Assembly: GCA_002423105.1 (NCBI GenBank)
Contig: DIUT01000063.1
Span: 170 to 64,169 of the forward strand
Direction: 5' to 3'
Length of the DNA: 64,000 nt
Source of the DNA: Geobacter sp. UBA6151
GTDB taxonomy: Bacteria; Desulfobacterota; Desulfuromonadia; Geobacterales; Pseudopelobacteraceae
The notes beneath the pieces are model-generated. The model worked only from the letters and a program-made list of their open reading frames with translations, searched no databases and was not told the DNA's origin. This document shows positions 48,284 through 56,211 of the stretch, piece by piece. The position numbers and the translations under genes were made by a program. Numbering within the stretch: the first letter of the stretch is position 1; each line of letters starts with the position of its first letter.

Positions 48284-48970
48284 TTACCAGAACTGCCACT
48301 GCCGGGTGAACAGCACATAGATACCCAGCAGCAGATTGGTCAGGGCATGGGCAAGGATACAGTGCGAGATGCTGCGGGTGTAATAGAGCAGGAGATTGTA
48401 GGCAATACCGGCCATTACACCGGCAAGGAAGAGGTTGTGCTCAAGCCCGAACAAGAGGCTGGAAATCAGGAAGGAAGGCCAGGTGGCGGTGCCGATCGGG
48501 ATCTTTGAAAAATCTGAATCCACAAGATAGCGGATTAGGAAGGAGCGCCAGAAGAGCTCTTCCATGACCGGTACTACCAGAACGGCTCCGATAAGCCGCA
48601 TGATGATCATGACGGTTCTTTCCGTCTGGTCGTCAAAAAGCAGCGGGTTAAAGCCCTGCGCGGCACCCAGCGGATTAACGGAAAAATCCATCTGAATCCA
48701 CAGGACAAAGACAGCCACACCAATGCTGAGTGAAACCAGCAGTTGCAGAGGGATGAGCAGTTGTCTGAACGCTATCTCCTGGTACTGCTTTCTGAAACCG
48801 ATGAGCAACGCGGCCACTGCTATGACTTTGAGCGGATACAGATACTGGAGGGTTTGCCGGGACATGGTGATCATGTCCCGGCTGTCAAGAAAGCGTGCTG
48901 CCTCTTCCAACCCAACAAAGACCATGAAAAGGATAAACGGAGCTACTCTGGGCAGGATGCCGGTATTCAT
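48284..48970 (-). CDS. CAAX-type (CPBP) intramembrane protease, exosortase-associated
   Basis: 228 residues, about seven TM segments, with the CPBP motifs EELFWRSFLIRYL (EExxxR), FGLEHNLFLAG, and HCILAHALTNLLLG. This is the form found in exosortase A loci, annotated as a CAAX prenyl protease-related protein. Its target is unknown; processing of sorted proteins is possible. It is the last gene of the long operon and overlaps the preceding gene by ATGA. Confidence 0.9.
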   Translation of the reverse strand: MNTGILPRVAPFILFMVFVGLEEAARFLDSRDMITMSRQTLQYLYPLKVIAVAALLIGFRKQYQEIAFRQLLIPLQLLVSLSIGVAVFVLWIQMDFSVNPLGAAQGFNPLLFDDQTERTVMIIMRLIGAVLVVPVMEELFWRSFLIRYLVDSDFSKIPIGTATWPSFLISSLLFGLEHNLFLAGVMAGIAYNLLLYYTRSISHCILAHALTNLLLGIYVLFTRQWQFW

Positions 48971-50358
48971 ACCGTTCCTGGCTTGCTGGCCGCTGTCTGC
49001 ATGACAAAGGCAGCAAGTTCGCCACGGGCCAGCTGGTCCATGTCGGTGACCCTTCCCAATGCTTTAAACCCCTGAATTGACCATTCCATAAGAAAGAGCA
49101 GCATGAACTGATTATACATGCTGCTCTTGAAACCAAGTTCTTCCAGAAAATGTTCCAGTTTGTGATGGGCATGGCAACAGACATCATCATGGCGCTGCAA
49201 AAACTGCCGGAACGCTAGGGAGTAATCCTGAATCCTGCTTTTGCCCACCAGATATTCCAGGGTTGCGGATATGATCATCCAGAAGTAGTCAAAAAACGGT
49301 GTGCTGCGGGGGGTTGCCCGTTCCCAGTCAATGGCGGTCAAGTGGTTTTCCTGTACAATAAAGTTTCCGGGCCACAGGTCGTTATGGGCGGTAATCGGGA
49401 CAACGCCGTCATACTCCCGGTCAAGCTGTGCCAGCAGCTGCTGGACATGCCGGAGCAGCGGCATTTTTTCGGCATCATTGGTGTGCAGACTGGAAAAGGT
49501 TTGCAGCATCGGCGCGTACAGTGACGAGAGTCCGGATTTTGTGCCTGAAAATGCCGTGCGGTATGCCGTAAACCAGGCGTCCAGCCGGTCAAGCATCAGG
49601 CAGGCGTTGGCCTGCGCGTTGTTTCCCCCAAACAGACGTAGCACCTCCCGCAGGTTTTCGCCTGAAAGATACTCTTCCTTGAAAAAATGCCTTCCCTGTA
49701 TCAGCAGCTTTTCCTGTGGGCCGTGCAGAAGTTCCTGATGTGGCAACAGTTGGCTGATGGCTTTAATGGTGGATTGTTCATGCAGCAGGCTGTCAGCGTA
49801 CTCAGAAACTGTCGTGGTCTTGAAGATGTGGCCTTTGCCCGAGATCAGGGTGGCGGTCCGGGTCAGCATCAGCTTTCCCCGCAGGTTGGAGAAAAACAGA
49901 TAATCAAGGGATGCAAGTTCAGCGGCGTGCTCCGCAGTCTGCGGGGGGGCGTTCTGTTGAATGGCGATAAAGCGCTGCTCAGCCCGCCAGAACGGGGGGA
50001 TCAGGCGTGCCAGCTTACGGCGGAAACCCTGGGGGTGGGGGAGGTGGGTACGGGAAAATGAGCGGTAGGCGTCTGCATTTCCAGCATCAAACACCGAGGA
50101 GAGCAGGCCGTCATTCAGGTACAGTATCCTGCGCACCGTTGTACCGTGCCGTCTGCTTTTGAACCAGGCTGCCAGTGAGCAGCGCAAGTAGTCCAGCAGG
50201 CTGCTGCGCGGAAAACTGAAAACAAGATTCCTGTTTGCGCTCTCTACGGCCCGGTCTTCGTTCTCAGGCTGCCTGATCATGAGCCATGCGCTGTCATTCC
50301 ATCTGCGGGCCGGGTCCAGAAAAAGCAGCAGGCTTGTTTCAAGCTGGCTTATGCTCAT
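48967..50358 (-). CDS. APH-like phosphotransferase in the polysaccharide operon
   Basis: 463 residues. The C-terminal half has the aminoglycoside-phosphotransferase/choline-kinase motifs PITAHNDLWPGNFIV (catalytic loop HND) and TAIDWERATP (metal-binding D). The N-terminal half is less familiar (RKLARLIPPFWRAEQRF). No resistance role is implied; the setting suggests phosphorylation of a sugar or lipid-linked precursor. It overlaps genes on both sides by ATGA. Confidence 0.8.
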   Translation of the reverse strand: MSISQLETSLLLFLDPARRWNDSAWLMIRQPENEDRAVESANRNLVFSFPRSSLLDYLRCSLAAWFKSRRHGTTVRRILYLNDGLLSSVFDAGNADAYRSFSRTHLPHPQGFRRKLARLIPPFWRAEQRFIAIQQNAPPQTAEHAAELASLDYLFFSNLRGKLMLTRTATLISGKGHIFKTTTVSEYADSLLHEQSTIKAISQLLPHQELLHGPQEKLLIQGRHFFKEEYLSGENLREVLRLFGGNNAQANACLMLDRLDAWFTAYRTAFSGTKSGLSSLYAPMLQTFSSLHTNDAEKMPLLRHVQQLLAQLDREYDGVVPITAHNDLWPGNFIVQENHLTAIDWERATPRSTPFFDYFWMIISATLEYLVGKSRIQDYSLAFRQFLQRHDDVCCHAHHKLEHFLEELGFKSSMYNQFMLLFLMEWSIQGFKALGRVTDMDQLARGELAAFVMQTAASKPGTV

Positions 50359-51677
50359 GCCGCTTTTCCGGCGGCCAGCAGCGCTGCCTGCTTGCCTGCC
50401 AGTTTGCCCAGCGTGATCCTGTAGAGGATGGTGGCCAGGATGATCTGGACATACATGGCAATGGACTGCACCGCGTCAATGGAGAGGATGCAGACCGCAA
50501 AACCGGTGATGCCGGCGCACAGTCCGCTGATCCAGAGCAGTTCTGTACGGTGTTCAGAGACGCTGTGCAGCAGTCGCCGGGCCTTTACGCCCAGCATGAT
50601 ACCCCCTGACACCAGCAGCGCGAAGGGCAATGCGCCTAGCAGGCCAGTGTCGGAGAGAAGCTGTATATAGGTGTTATGGGTTACCTTCTTGTTTTCCTCT
50701 CGGAAAATGGCGGCACGTAAATTGTTGTCAAGGTGCTGGAAGCGATCTTCATACCTCATTTTTGCCTCGGGAAAAGTCCGAAACCCGGTGCCAACCAGCG
50801 GATTGTCGGCAAAGACATAGAATCCTGCCTTCCACAATGATATGCGGTCCAGTGCAGATTGCGTGAAATCGCTGGTTCCTGCCATGGTATTCATCCGCTC
50901 CAGATACTGCTGGGTGGCAAAGGGCAGGGCGACGATGGCAAGGATGATGGCTATTCTGGCTATTCTGAACATGTTTCTTGAGAAATAGCCGAACATGGCA
51001 AGGGAGATAACCAGGCCGATAAGCCCGGATCGTGATTTGGTGCAGATAACCAGGACCACCATCAGCCCGGCTATGGCGAGGCCGATCCAGTACTGTTTCC
51101 GCTTTTCACTGGTAAAGGCCAGCGACAACGCAGCCGGCAGAAACAGGATAAAGGTTGCTGCGACGCCGTTTGAATCGCCCCAGGCACTGCCGCCCAATCC
51201 TTCAAGGCGTTCATTGCCACGGAAATGCTGCTCAATGCCCCAGATGGCCAGCAAGCCGAAACAGCACAGCATGACGACCTCGACTTTCTTGAAATCTTCA
51301 AAATCCTCCACCAGCAGATAGAGGGTGGCGCAAAGGGCAAACCCCTTCAGCAGCTCAAAGAAATAGTAGTATTGCCTGAACGCTGGGAACTGGGCCAGTT
51401 CTATTGACAGCAGAATCGCCCCCAACAGCCAGAGCATCAGAAAGAACTCCCTATGCATGATCCGGCCGATATTCTGCAAATACCCCTGCAGGAAGAGGCC
51501 GACGAAGGTGGCCAGATAGTAGACAATGAAAACATAGCTGCCGGTTTTTCCGCCCCAGAACAACATCTCCGGGCGGATGATGGTTGCAGCCAGATAGATG
51601 GTTATCCCCCACAGCGGTCGTTTCAGTACGAGCGGAATGGAGATGACGACCAGTGCCAATAGAATATATTCTCTCAT
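50355..51677 (-). CDS. O-antigen ligase-like protein, exosortase A-associated
   Basis: 440 residues, about 11-12 TM segments, with a long periplasmic loop containing the Wzy_C/WaaL-type SLWKAGFYVFADNPLVGTGF and NKKVTHNTYIQLLSDTGLLG. It starts MREYILLALVVISIPL behind GAGGTGATC. This is the putative O-glycosylation ligase known from XrtA loci, expected to polymerise or transfer sugar chains in the periplasm. Confidence 0.92.
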   Translation of the reverse strand: MREYILLALVVISIPLVLKRPLWGITIYLAATIIRPEMLFWGGKTGSYVFIVYYLATFVGLFLQGYLQNIGRIMHREFFLMLWLLGAILLSIELAQFPAFRQYYYFFELLKGFALCATLYLLVEDFEDFKKVEVVMLCCFGLLAIWGIEQHFRGNERLEGLGGSAWGDSNGVAATFILFLPAALSLAFTSEKRKQYWIGLAIAGLMVVLVICTKSRSGLIGLVISLAMFGYFSRNMFRIARIAIILAIVALPFATQQYLERMNTMAGTSDFTQSALDRISLWKAGFYVFADNPLVGTGFRTFPEAKMRYEDRFQHLDNNLRAAIFREENKKVTHNTYIQLLSDTGLLGALPFALLVSGGIMLGVKARRLLHSVSEHRTELLWISGLCAGITGFAVCILSIDAVQSIAMYVQIILATILYRITLGKLAGKQAALLAAGKAA

Positions 51678-51690
51678 GTGATCACCTCGT

Positions 51691-52800
51691 TTACTGCGGT
51701 GTTTCCGCTGTTTTCAGCTTTTTTATGAAGCCGTACAACGCGGTTTTCCTGATCAGGCCGATACAACGTCCATACAGCGAACCGTGATACAGAACTATCA
51801 AGTGTGCCGTCTCAGTTTCATTTGCAAAAAAATCCTTATATCTGCCATCACCCTCCAGACTGAAACGGTTAACATCACCCTCATTGATCAGGCGCTCGAT
51901 TGTTTTACAAAACAGCACCCTGCCCACGGAAACGGCGCTGAACGCTTCATCGTATGCCGTGTCCACGAGATGGTAGTAACGTCCGCGTTTGCATCCCAGC
52001 AGGAAGGCAACCGGCTTGTCATCCAACAACAGAACGACGAACTCCTCGCCGCCAGCTCCACTGCCGCTCCTGGACAGGTTTTCATAGAAGCTGGCTGCCG
52101 CTGTTTTGTTGAAATGACTTTTTCCCGATTTGAACTGCCAGCTTTTCCGGGCGACTTCTTCGCACAGAGCCAGGGCCCGTTCCGACTGGGTGAATGGCGA
52201 CAGTACCTCGACAGACAGGCTTCCCTGCTGCTCAAGTTTCTTGATCGCGTTCTTGAGATTGTTGCGGAATTTGCTTGATCGCGACGCGAGATATGCTTCG
52301 TAACTGTCAGGCAGCAGCACGATGCTTTCCGCACTGTTTCTGACATCGGCCCGGCAGTTCAGCGCTTCTGAGATAGCTGACAGATCATCCCTGAACCGGT
52401 CCAGCGTCACTCGCCTGAACAGAGAGACATCCCATGTCCGCAGAGATTCAAGATGGCTGAAAACAGCCCGGACCGTCTGGTTTGCCTCGGCTCCCATGAG
52501 AAAATCATCAGAACCAAGGCCGCTGCCCAGCGTTTGCAACATCCTGACCCTGAATCCTCCGAAGTTTTCCTGCTTGATAAGCAGCGGGGCTGCGGCGACG
52601 ATCCTGCCCTGTGCTGCATCCCGCTGGATATAGATCAGCGCTGATTGGTCGGGGTGGTGGGTTTCCCAGTAGGCCGACAGCCAGGCATGTGTCCGTGCGT
52701 AGTTTTCAGGAAAAGAACGGTTTATAAACGCATCCCACTCAGTACGTACTGACTGGAACTCTGCGTAGCTCTGCAAACATTCCAGGGTCTGGCCGGTCAT
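51691..52800 (-). CDS. GNAT/FemAB-like acetyltransferase
   Basis: The ATG at 52800 has AGGAG seven bases upstream and overlaps the preceding stop by ATGA; an upstream in-frame start at 52854 lacks support. 369 residues of the double-GNAT type (Acetyltransf_6/BioF2-like), with SSKFRNNLKNAIKKLEQQGS, FLLGCKRGRYYHLVDTAYDE and FSLEGDGRYKDFFANE. Members of this group sit in cellulose and exopolysaccharide operons. Acyl decoration of sugar is inferred. Confidence 0.87.
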   Translation of the reverse strand: MTGQTLECLQSYAEFQSVRTEWDAFINRSFPENYARTHAWLSAYWETHHPDQSALIYIQRDAAQGRIVAAAPLLIKQENFGGFRVRMLQTLGSGLGSDDFLMGAEANQTVRAVFSHLESLRTWDVSLFRRVTLDRFRDDLSAISEALNCRADVRNSAESIVLLPDSYEAYLASRSSKFRNNLKNAIKKLEQQGSLSVEVLSPFTQSERALALCEEVARKSWQFKSGKSHFNKTAAASFYENLSRSGSGAGGEEFVVLLLDDKPVAFLLGCKRGRYYHLVDTAYDEAFSAVSVGRVLFCKTIERLINEGDVNRFSLEGDGRYKDFFANETETAHLIVLYHGSLYGRCIGLIRKTALYGFIKKLKTAETPQ

Positions 52801-53876
52801 GGTTCTGCTCCTGTCAATGTCGTTGCGGTTGATCCGCTTCCCAGGTGCAGCCATTCCTTGGCAAGATGGAGCGCTCCTGATGCGTTGAGGGCGAAATAGG
52901 CGGGATCAGATGTGCCGTCATTACCGGCCGGAACCCGGCTTATGCTCATATGGTCCCCTGCGGAGCAGTCAAACAGAGCGTTTTCAGTGGTAAATGAACA
53001 TGAATAGCCGGAGTTTCTGAGGGCAGTCAGATGGGCGGCGGAAAAATCGCTTCCAGGTCTGCCGTTGGGGAAGCAGAAGGAGGTTACTTTATTCTTTAGT
53101 TCCTTTTCCAGGGTCGTTCTGGGGGCTATGATCTCGTCATACCACTCATCGTCCGCCAGTTCGGTCAGGATGCGATGGGTTGCCGTGTGCACCCCGAATT
53201 CAATCAGACCGGAGCGCTGCATGCTGCGGATCTCGGGCCAGCTCAACATGCCGAAGTCTCCAAGCAGCTCTATATGATCCAGGGGGATCTCTGCCCTTAG
53301 CCGCTCCATCACCCCGGCGCGTTCTGCCGCTCCTGCCCGTTTCAGTCCTTCCACCGTTAGCTGGTAGGTTTGCCAAAGCTGCCGCTTCTGAAACAAAAGC
53401 TCTGCTTCGGGGTTATCCAGTTCCGGGATAATTTCCTGTGTCATGGCTTTTTGCAGCAGGAACAGCAGTTCATCAAACCAGAGCAGCTTCTGTGAGCCAA
53501 TCATGCCTACGGTCAGAAAAATCGTAGCCGGAATGCCCAGCCGCTGTAATACCGGGAAAGCGCAGGAATAATTGTTGCTGAGGCCATCGTCAAAGGTTAC
53601 CAGCACCGCCCGCTCCGGCAAGGAGCGCTCGCCCCTGATTGCCGCTGTAACATCCTGCAAGGCAATGGGTAGATAGTGCGAACGCAGGAATTCCATCTGG
53701 TTGCGGAAGCTTTTCAGCGGCAGTTGGGTCCAGACCGGCGGGGTGTAGTTGGTGCGGGTAACCCCGTGATACATGACCACCAGCAGTTTTTTCCGGTTGA
53801 TATAACGGAAAAAACGATCAACGCCGAGCATGTCGGCTGTCCGGATCATGGTCTGTTTAAGGTAGCTGCGTATCAT
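52797..53876 (-). CDS. Polysaccharide deacetylase (NodB-type)
   Basis: 359 residues from ATG 53876 (MIRSYLKQTM), overlapping the upstream gene by 20 bases. NodB-domain motifs: VVMYHGVTRTNYTPP, the catalytic and metal-binding TFDDGLSNNY, HTATHRIL (metal histidines), and FCFPNGRPGSDFS. It removes N-acetyl groups from the polymer or its precursors. No signal peptide is seen. Confidence 0.9.
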   Translation of the reverse strand: MIRSYLKQTMIRTADMLGVDRFFRYINRKKLLVVMYHGVTRTNYTPPVWTQLPLKSFRNQMEFLRSHYLPIALQDVTAAIRGERSLPERAVLVTFDDGLSNNYSCAFPVLQRLGIPATIFLTVGMIGSQKLLWFDELLFLLQKAMTQEIIPELDNPEAELLFQKRQLWQTYQLTVEGLKRAGAAERAGVMERLRAEIPLDHIELLGDFGMLSWPEIRSMQRSGLIEFGVHTATHRILTELADDEWYDEIIAPRTTLEKELKNKVTSFCFPNGRPGSDFSAAHLTALRNSGYSCSFTTENALFDCSAGDHMSISRVPAGNDGTSDPAYFALNASGALHLAKEWLHLGSGSTATTLTGAEP

Positions 53877-55044
53877 AGGATGCCATGATTCTTTCCATGC
53901 GTTGACGACGCACCGTATCGGCATGGCTGCGGTACCCCTGTTGATAGGTTTTAACCATGCCGGAGAGATCGAAACCTTCCATCACCCGTGTTCTGGCGGC
54001 GTTGCCCATCTCCGCCATCAGGACGTCGTCGCCGAAGAGACGGTCAAGGAGGGCGGCCATTGCCGCTTGATCGCCGGAGGGACAGAGGTAGCCGTTGATG
54101 CCGTTGCTGATGATGCGGGGATTGCCGCCGACATCGGTAACCAGGGCCGGTATCCCGCAGGCCTGGGCCTCCAACAACGAAAGGGAGGTGCCTTCGGTCA
54201 GTGAGGAGAGTACGAAAACATCAAAGAGCGGGTAGATCTGCTGCAGATCGTACTGCATCCCCAGGAATGAAACCCGTTCCGCAATGCCCAGCTCCCGGGC
54301 CAGCTGCCGCAGGGCCTGCTCTTCGCTGCCGCTGCCCACCAGCGCCAGATGCGCGCCCGTGCCATGGCTGTGGATAAGCTCTGCACAGGCCCGCAGCAGC
54401 AGCGGGTAGTTCTTGATTTTTTCAAGGCGTCCCACCGTGCCGATGATCCTGGCTGTCTGCGGCAATCCGAATCCGGCCCTGCCTGCCGCCCGCAGCTCAT
54501 CATCCCTGACCGGCCGGAAACGGTCCGTATCGATGCCGTTGATGACCACTTCAAGCTTGTTGGCAATGTGTGGGTTTCTTGAGCTTAAGTCTTCTGCGAT
54601 CTGATCTGACACCGCGATGATCCGGTCGGTCATGGCGCAGGACAGATATTCTTCAACCCGCGCCTGCAGGCCGGAACTGAGCGGCATGCCATGCACGGTG
54701 TGCACCAGTTGCCTGACCCCCGCCAGCTTGCCGATCAGGGAACTGTAAAAGAAGCAGCCGCCATGGGAGTGCACGATGTCGGCTCGAATACTTCTTAGAA
54801 ACGAGGCGGCCCGCAGCAGAAACAGGGCGTCGTAGCGGTGCTTTTTTCTGATCAGGTGGACCGGTACGCCAATCTGCTCCAGAGAGGTTTTGTAGCGTTC
54901 ATCGTAGCCGTTCAGGCAGAGCACTGTGGAGCGGAATCCGGTGGTGTCCATCTTGCGGCAGAGCTCGACAATGAAGCTTTCCAGGCCGCCGATTTCAAGC
55001 TTTTGGGTGATATGGACGACATGTGTTTTTGCGGTGGGCAGCAT
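53857..55044 (-). CDS. GT4-family glycosyltransferase
   Basis: 395 residues of GT-B fold. It begins HVVHITQKLEIGGLESFIVE (the GG loop that binds phosphate), then VHSHGGCFFYS, and the C-terminal donor site VGRLEKIKNYPLLLRACAEL and SSLTEGTSLSLLEAQACGIP (EGxxxxxLE, the GT4 ExxE motif). It transfers a sugar onto the growing repeat unit. It starts 9 bases after the aminotransferase-like gene. Confidence 0.92.
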   Translation of the reverse strand: MLPTAKTHVVHITQKLEIGGLESFIVELCRKMDTTGFRSTVLCLNGYDERYKTSLEQIGVPVHLIRKKHRYDALFLLRAASFLRSIRADIVHSHGGCFFYSSLIGKLAGVRQLVHTVHGMPLSSGLQARVEEYLSCAMTDRIIAVSDQIAEDLSSRNPHIANKLEVVINGIDTDRFRPVRDDELRAAGRAGFGLPQTARIIGTVGRLEKIKNYPLLLRACAELIHSHGTGAHLALVGSGSEEQALRQLARELGIAERVSFLGMQYDLQQIYPLFDVFVLSSLTEGTSLSLLEAQACGIPALVTDVGGNPRIISNGINGYLCPSGDQAAMAALLDRLFGDDVLMAEMGNAARTRVMEGFDLSGMVKTYQQGYRSHADTVRRQRMERIMASYDTQLP

Positions 55045-55053
55045 GGCGGAGTC

Positions 55054-56211
55054 TTACCTTTTCATAACGTTGTGCAGCGCAGCGGCAACAACGGACATAT
55101 CCTGCTCAGTCAGTTGCTGATGAACCGGCAGGCCGATGATGTTGCCTGCGAGGGCTTTCGGTTCCGGGACAACCGCTTCCTGCAACAGGGGGTGCGGAAG
55201 CCTGCCAAAAACAAACGGAAGTACGTTGTTTGCGGTCATCCGCAGTGCCAGCTCGTCACGCTGGTCAACGAACAGCGGAAAACAGAGCGGACATACCCCC
55301 GGTGCCAATGCGGGAAAAACAAACTGGCCGCCAAAACGGGGGGCGAGGAGCTTTTCAAGGGCTGCGTAATTTTCTCTGCGCTGGATGATGATGTTCTGAA
55401 ACGGCATGCCACTGGCGCAGGCCAGCGAAATTGCCGAGATGTCGTGCTCGTAGCCATAGGCGGCAACATCGTAATACCAGCGCTGATCGTCATCAGGGTT
55501 GTCACTGGCAGCAGCGCTGATGCCGGTATGGTGGTGGTAAAGATCCAGCAGCCGTTGTGAAACATCTGCAAGGACGCCGGGCTTGCGTGTCTCGTTTTCA
55601 AGGGCTGACTTGACCGTTGACTTGAGGATACTCAGGTCAAAGTAGCGTTTGCCTTTATCCGGCAGGACAAAGCCCTTTCTGTTCACCCGCACCGCTCCGC
55701 CATTGGGCATGAAAACGGTTTTTCTCATGCTGAACAAGCCGTAGTCGGCTTTTGTTCCCAGCCAGCAGCCCTGTTCGTCCTGCGAGTACAGGGCGTGGGC
55801 GCAATCTTCAATCAGAACTATGTCTCGTCTGCGGCAGATCTGCCTGAGGTCGGACAGCTCCTGGGGGAAACCGAAGAAGTGGACGGCCAGGATCCCCCTG
55901 GTGTTGGCAGTGATTTTTTTACTGAGGTTATCCAGATCAATGCTCAAATCTGTTTCGACCCGGTAGAAATCAACCTTGCAGCCGGCCCGGAGTATGGCTT
56001 CGACTTCCACGCCGCAGTGATAGTCAGGCAGTAAAATGATGCTTCCTGCAGAGAGTGCCAGGCTTTTGATGATATGGAAAAGTCCGGCCCTGCCAGAGGC
56101 ATAGCGGCGCACCCTGTCTCCGCTCAGGAGCGGGTCGCTGTCCCTGCTGGCACTGAAAAGCTGGTGCAGATCAAGTGCAGGAAATGCCTGTATCGGTTTA
56201 TGGCTTTTCAT
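55054..56211 (-). CDS. DegT/DnrJ-like PLP-dependent enzyme
   Basis: 385 residues in the DegT/DnrJ/EryC1/StrS aminotransferase fold: LLPDYHCGVEVEAILRAGC, GILAVHFFGFPQELSDLR, VLIEDCAHALYS, and the PLP lysine region FSMRKTVFMPNGGAV, where Lys replaces the usual S-x-H-x-x-K spacing. It may aminate a keto sugar, but the active-site segment differs from sugar aminotransferases, so the activity is uncertain. It overlaps the PcRGLX-like gene by ATGA. Confidence 0.8.
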   Translation of the reverse strand: MKSHKPIQAFPALDLHQLFSASRDSDPLLSGDRVRRYASGRAGLFHIIKSLALSAGSIILLPDYHCGVEVEAILRAGCKVDFYRVETDLSIDLDNLSKKITANTRGILAVHFFGFPQELSDLRQICRRRDIVLIEDCAHALYSQDEQGCWLGTKADYGLFSMRKTVFMPNGGAVRVNRKGFVLPDKGKRYFDLSILKSTVKSALENETRKPGVLADVSQRLLDLYHHHTGISAAASDNPDDDQRWYYDVAAYGYEHDISAISLACASGMPFQNIIIQRRENYAALEKLLAPRFGGQFVFPALAPGVCPLCFPLFVDQRDELALRMTANNVLPFVFGRLPHPLLQEAVVPEPKALAGNIIGLPVHQQLTEQDMSVVAAALHNVMKR

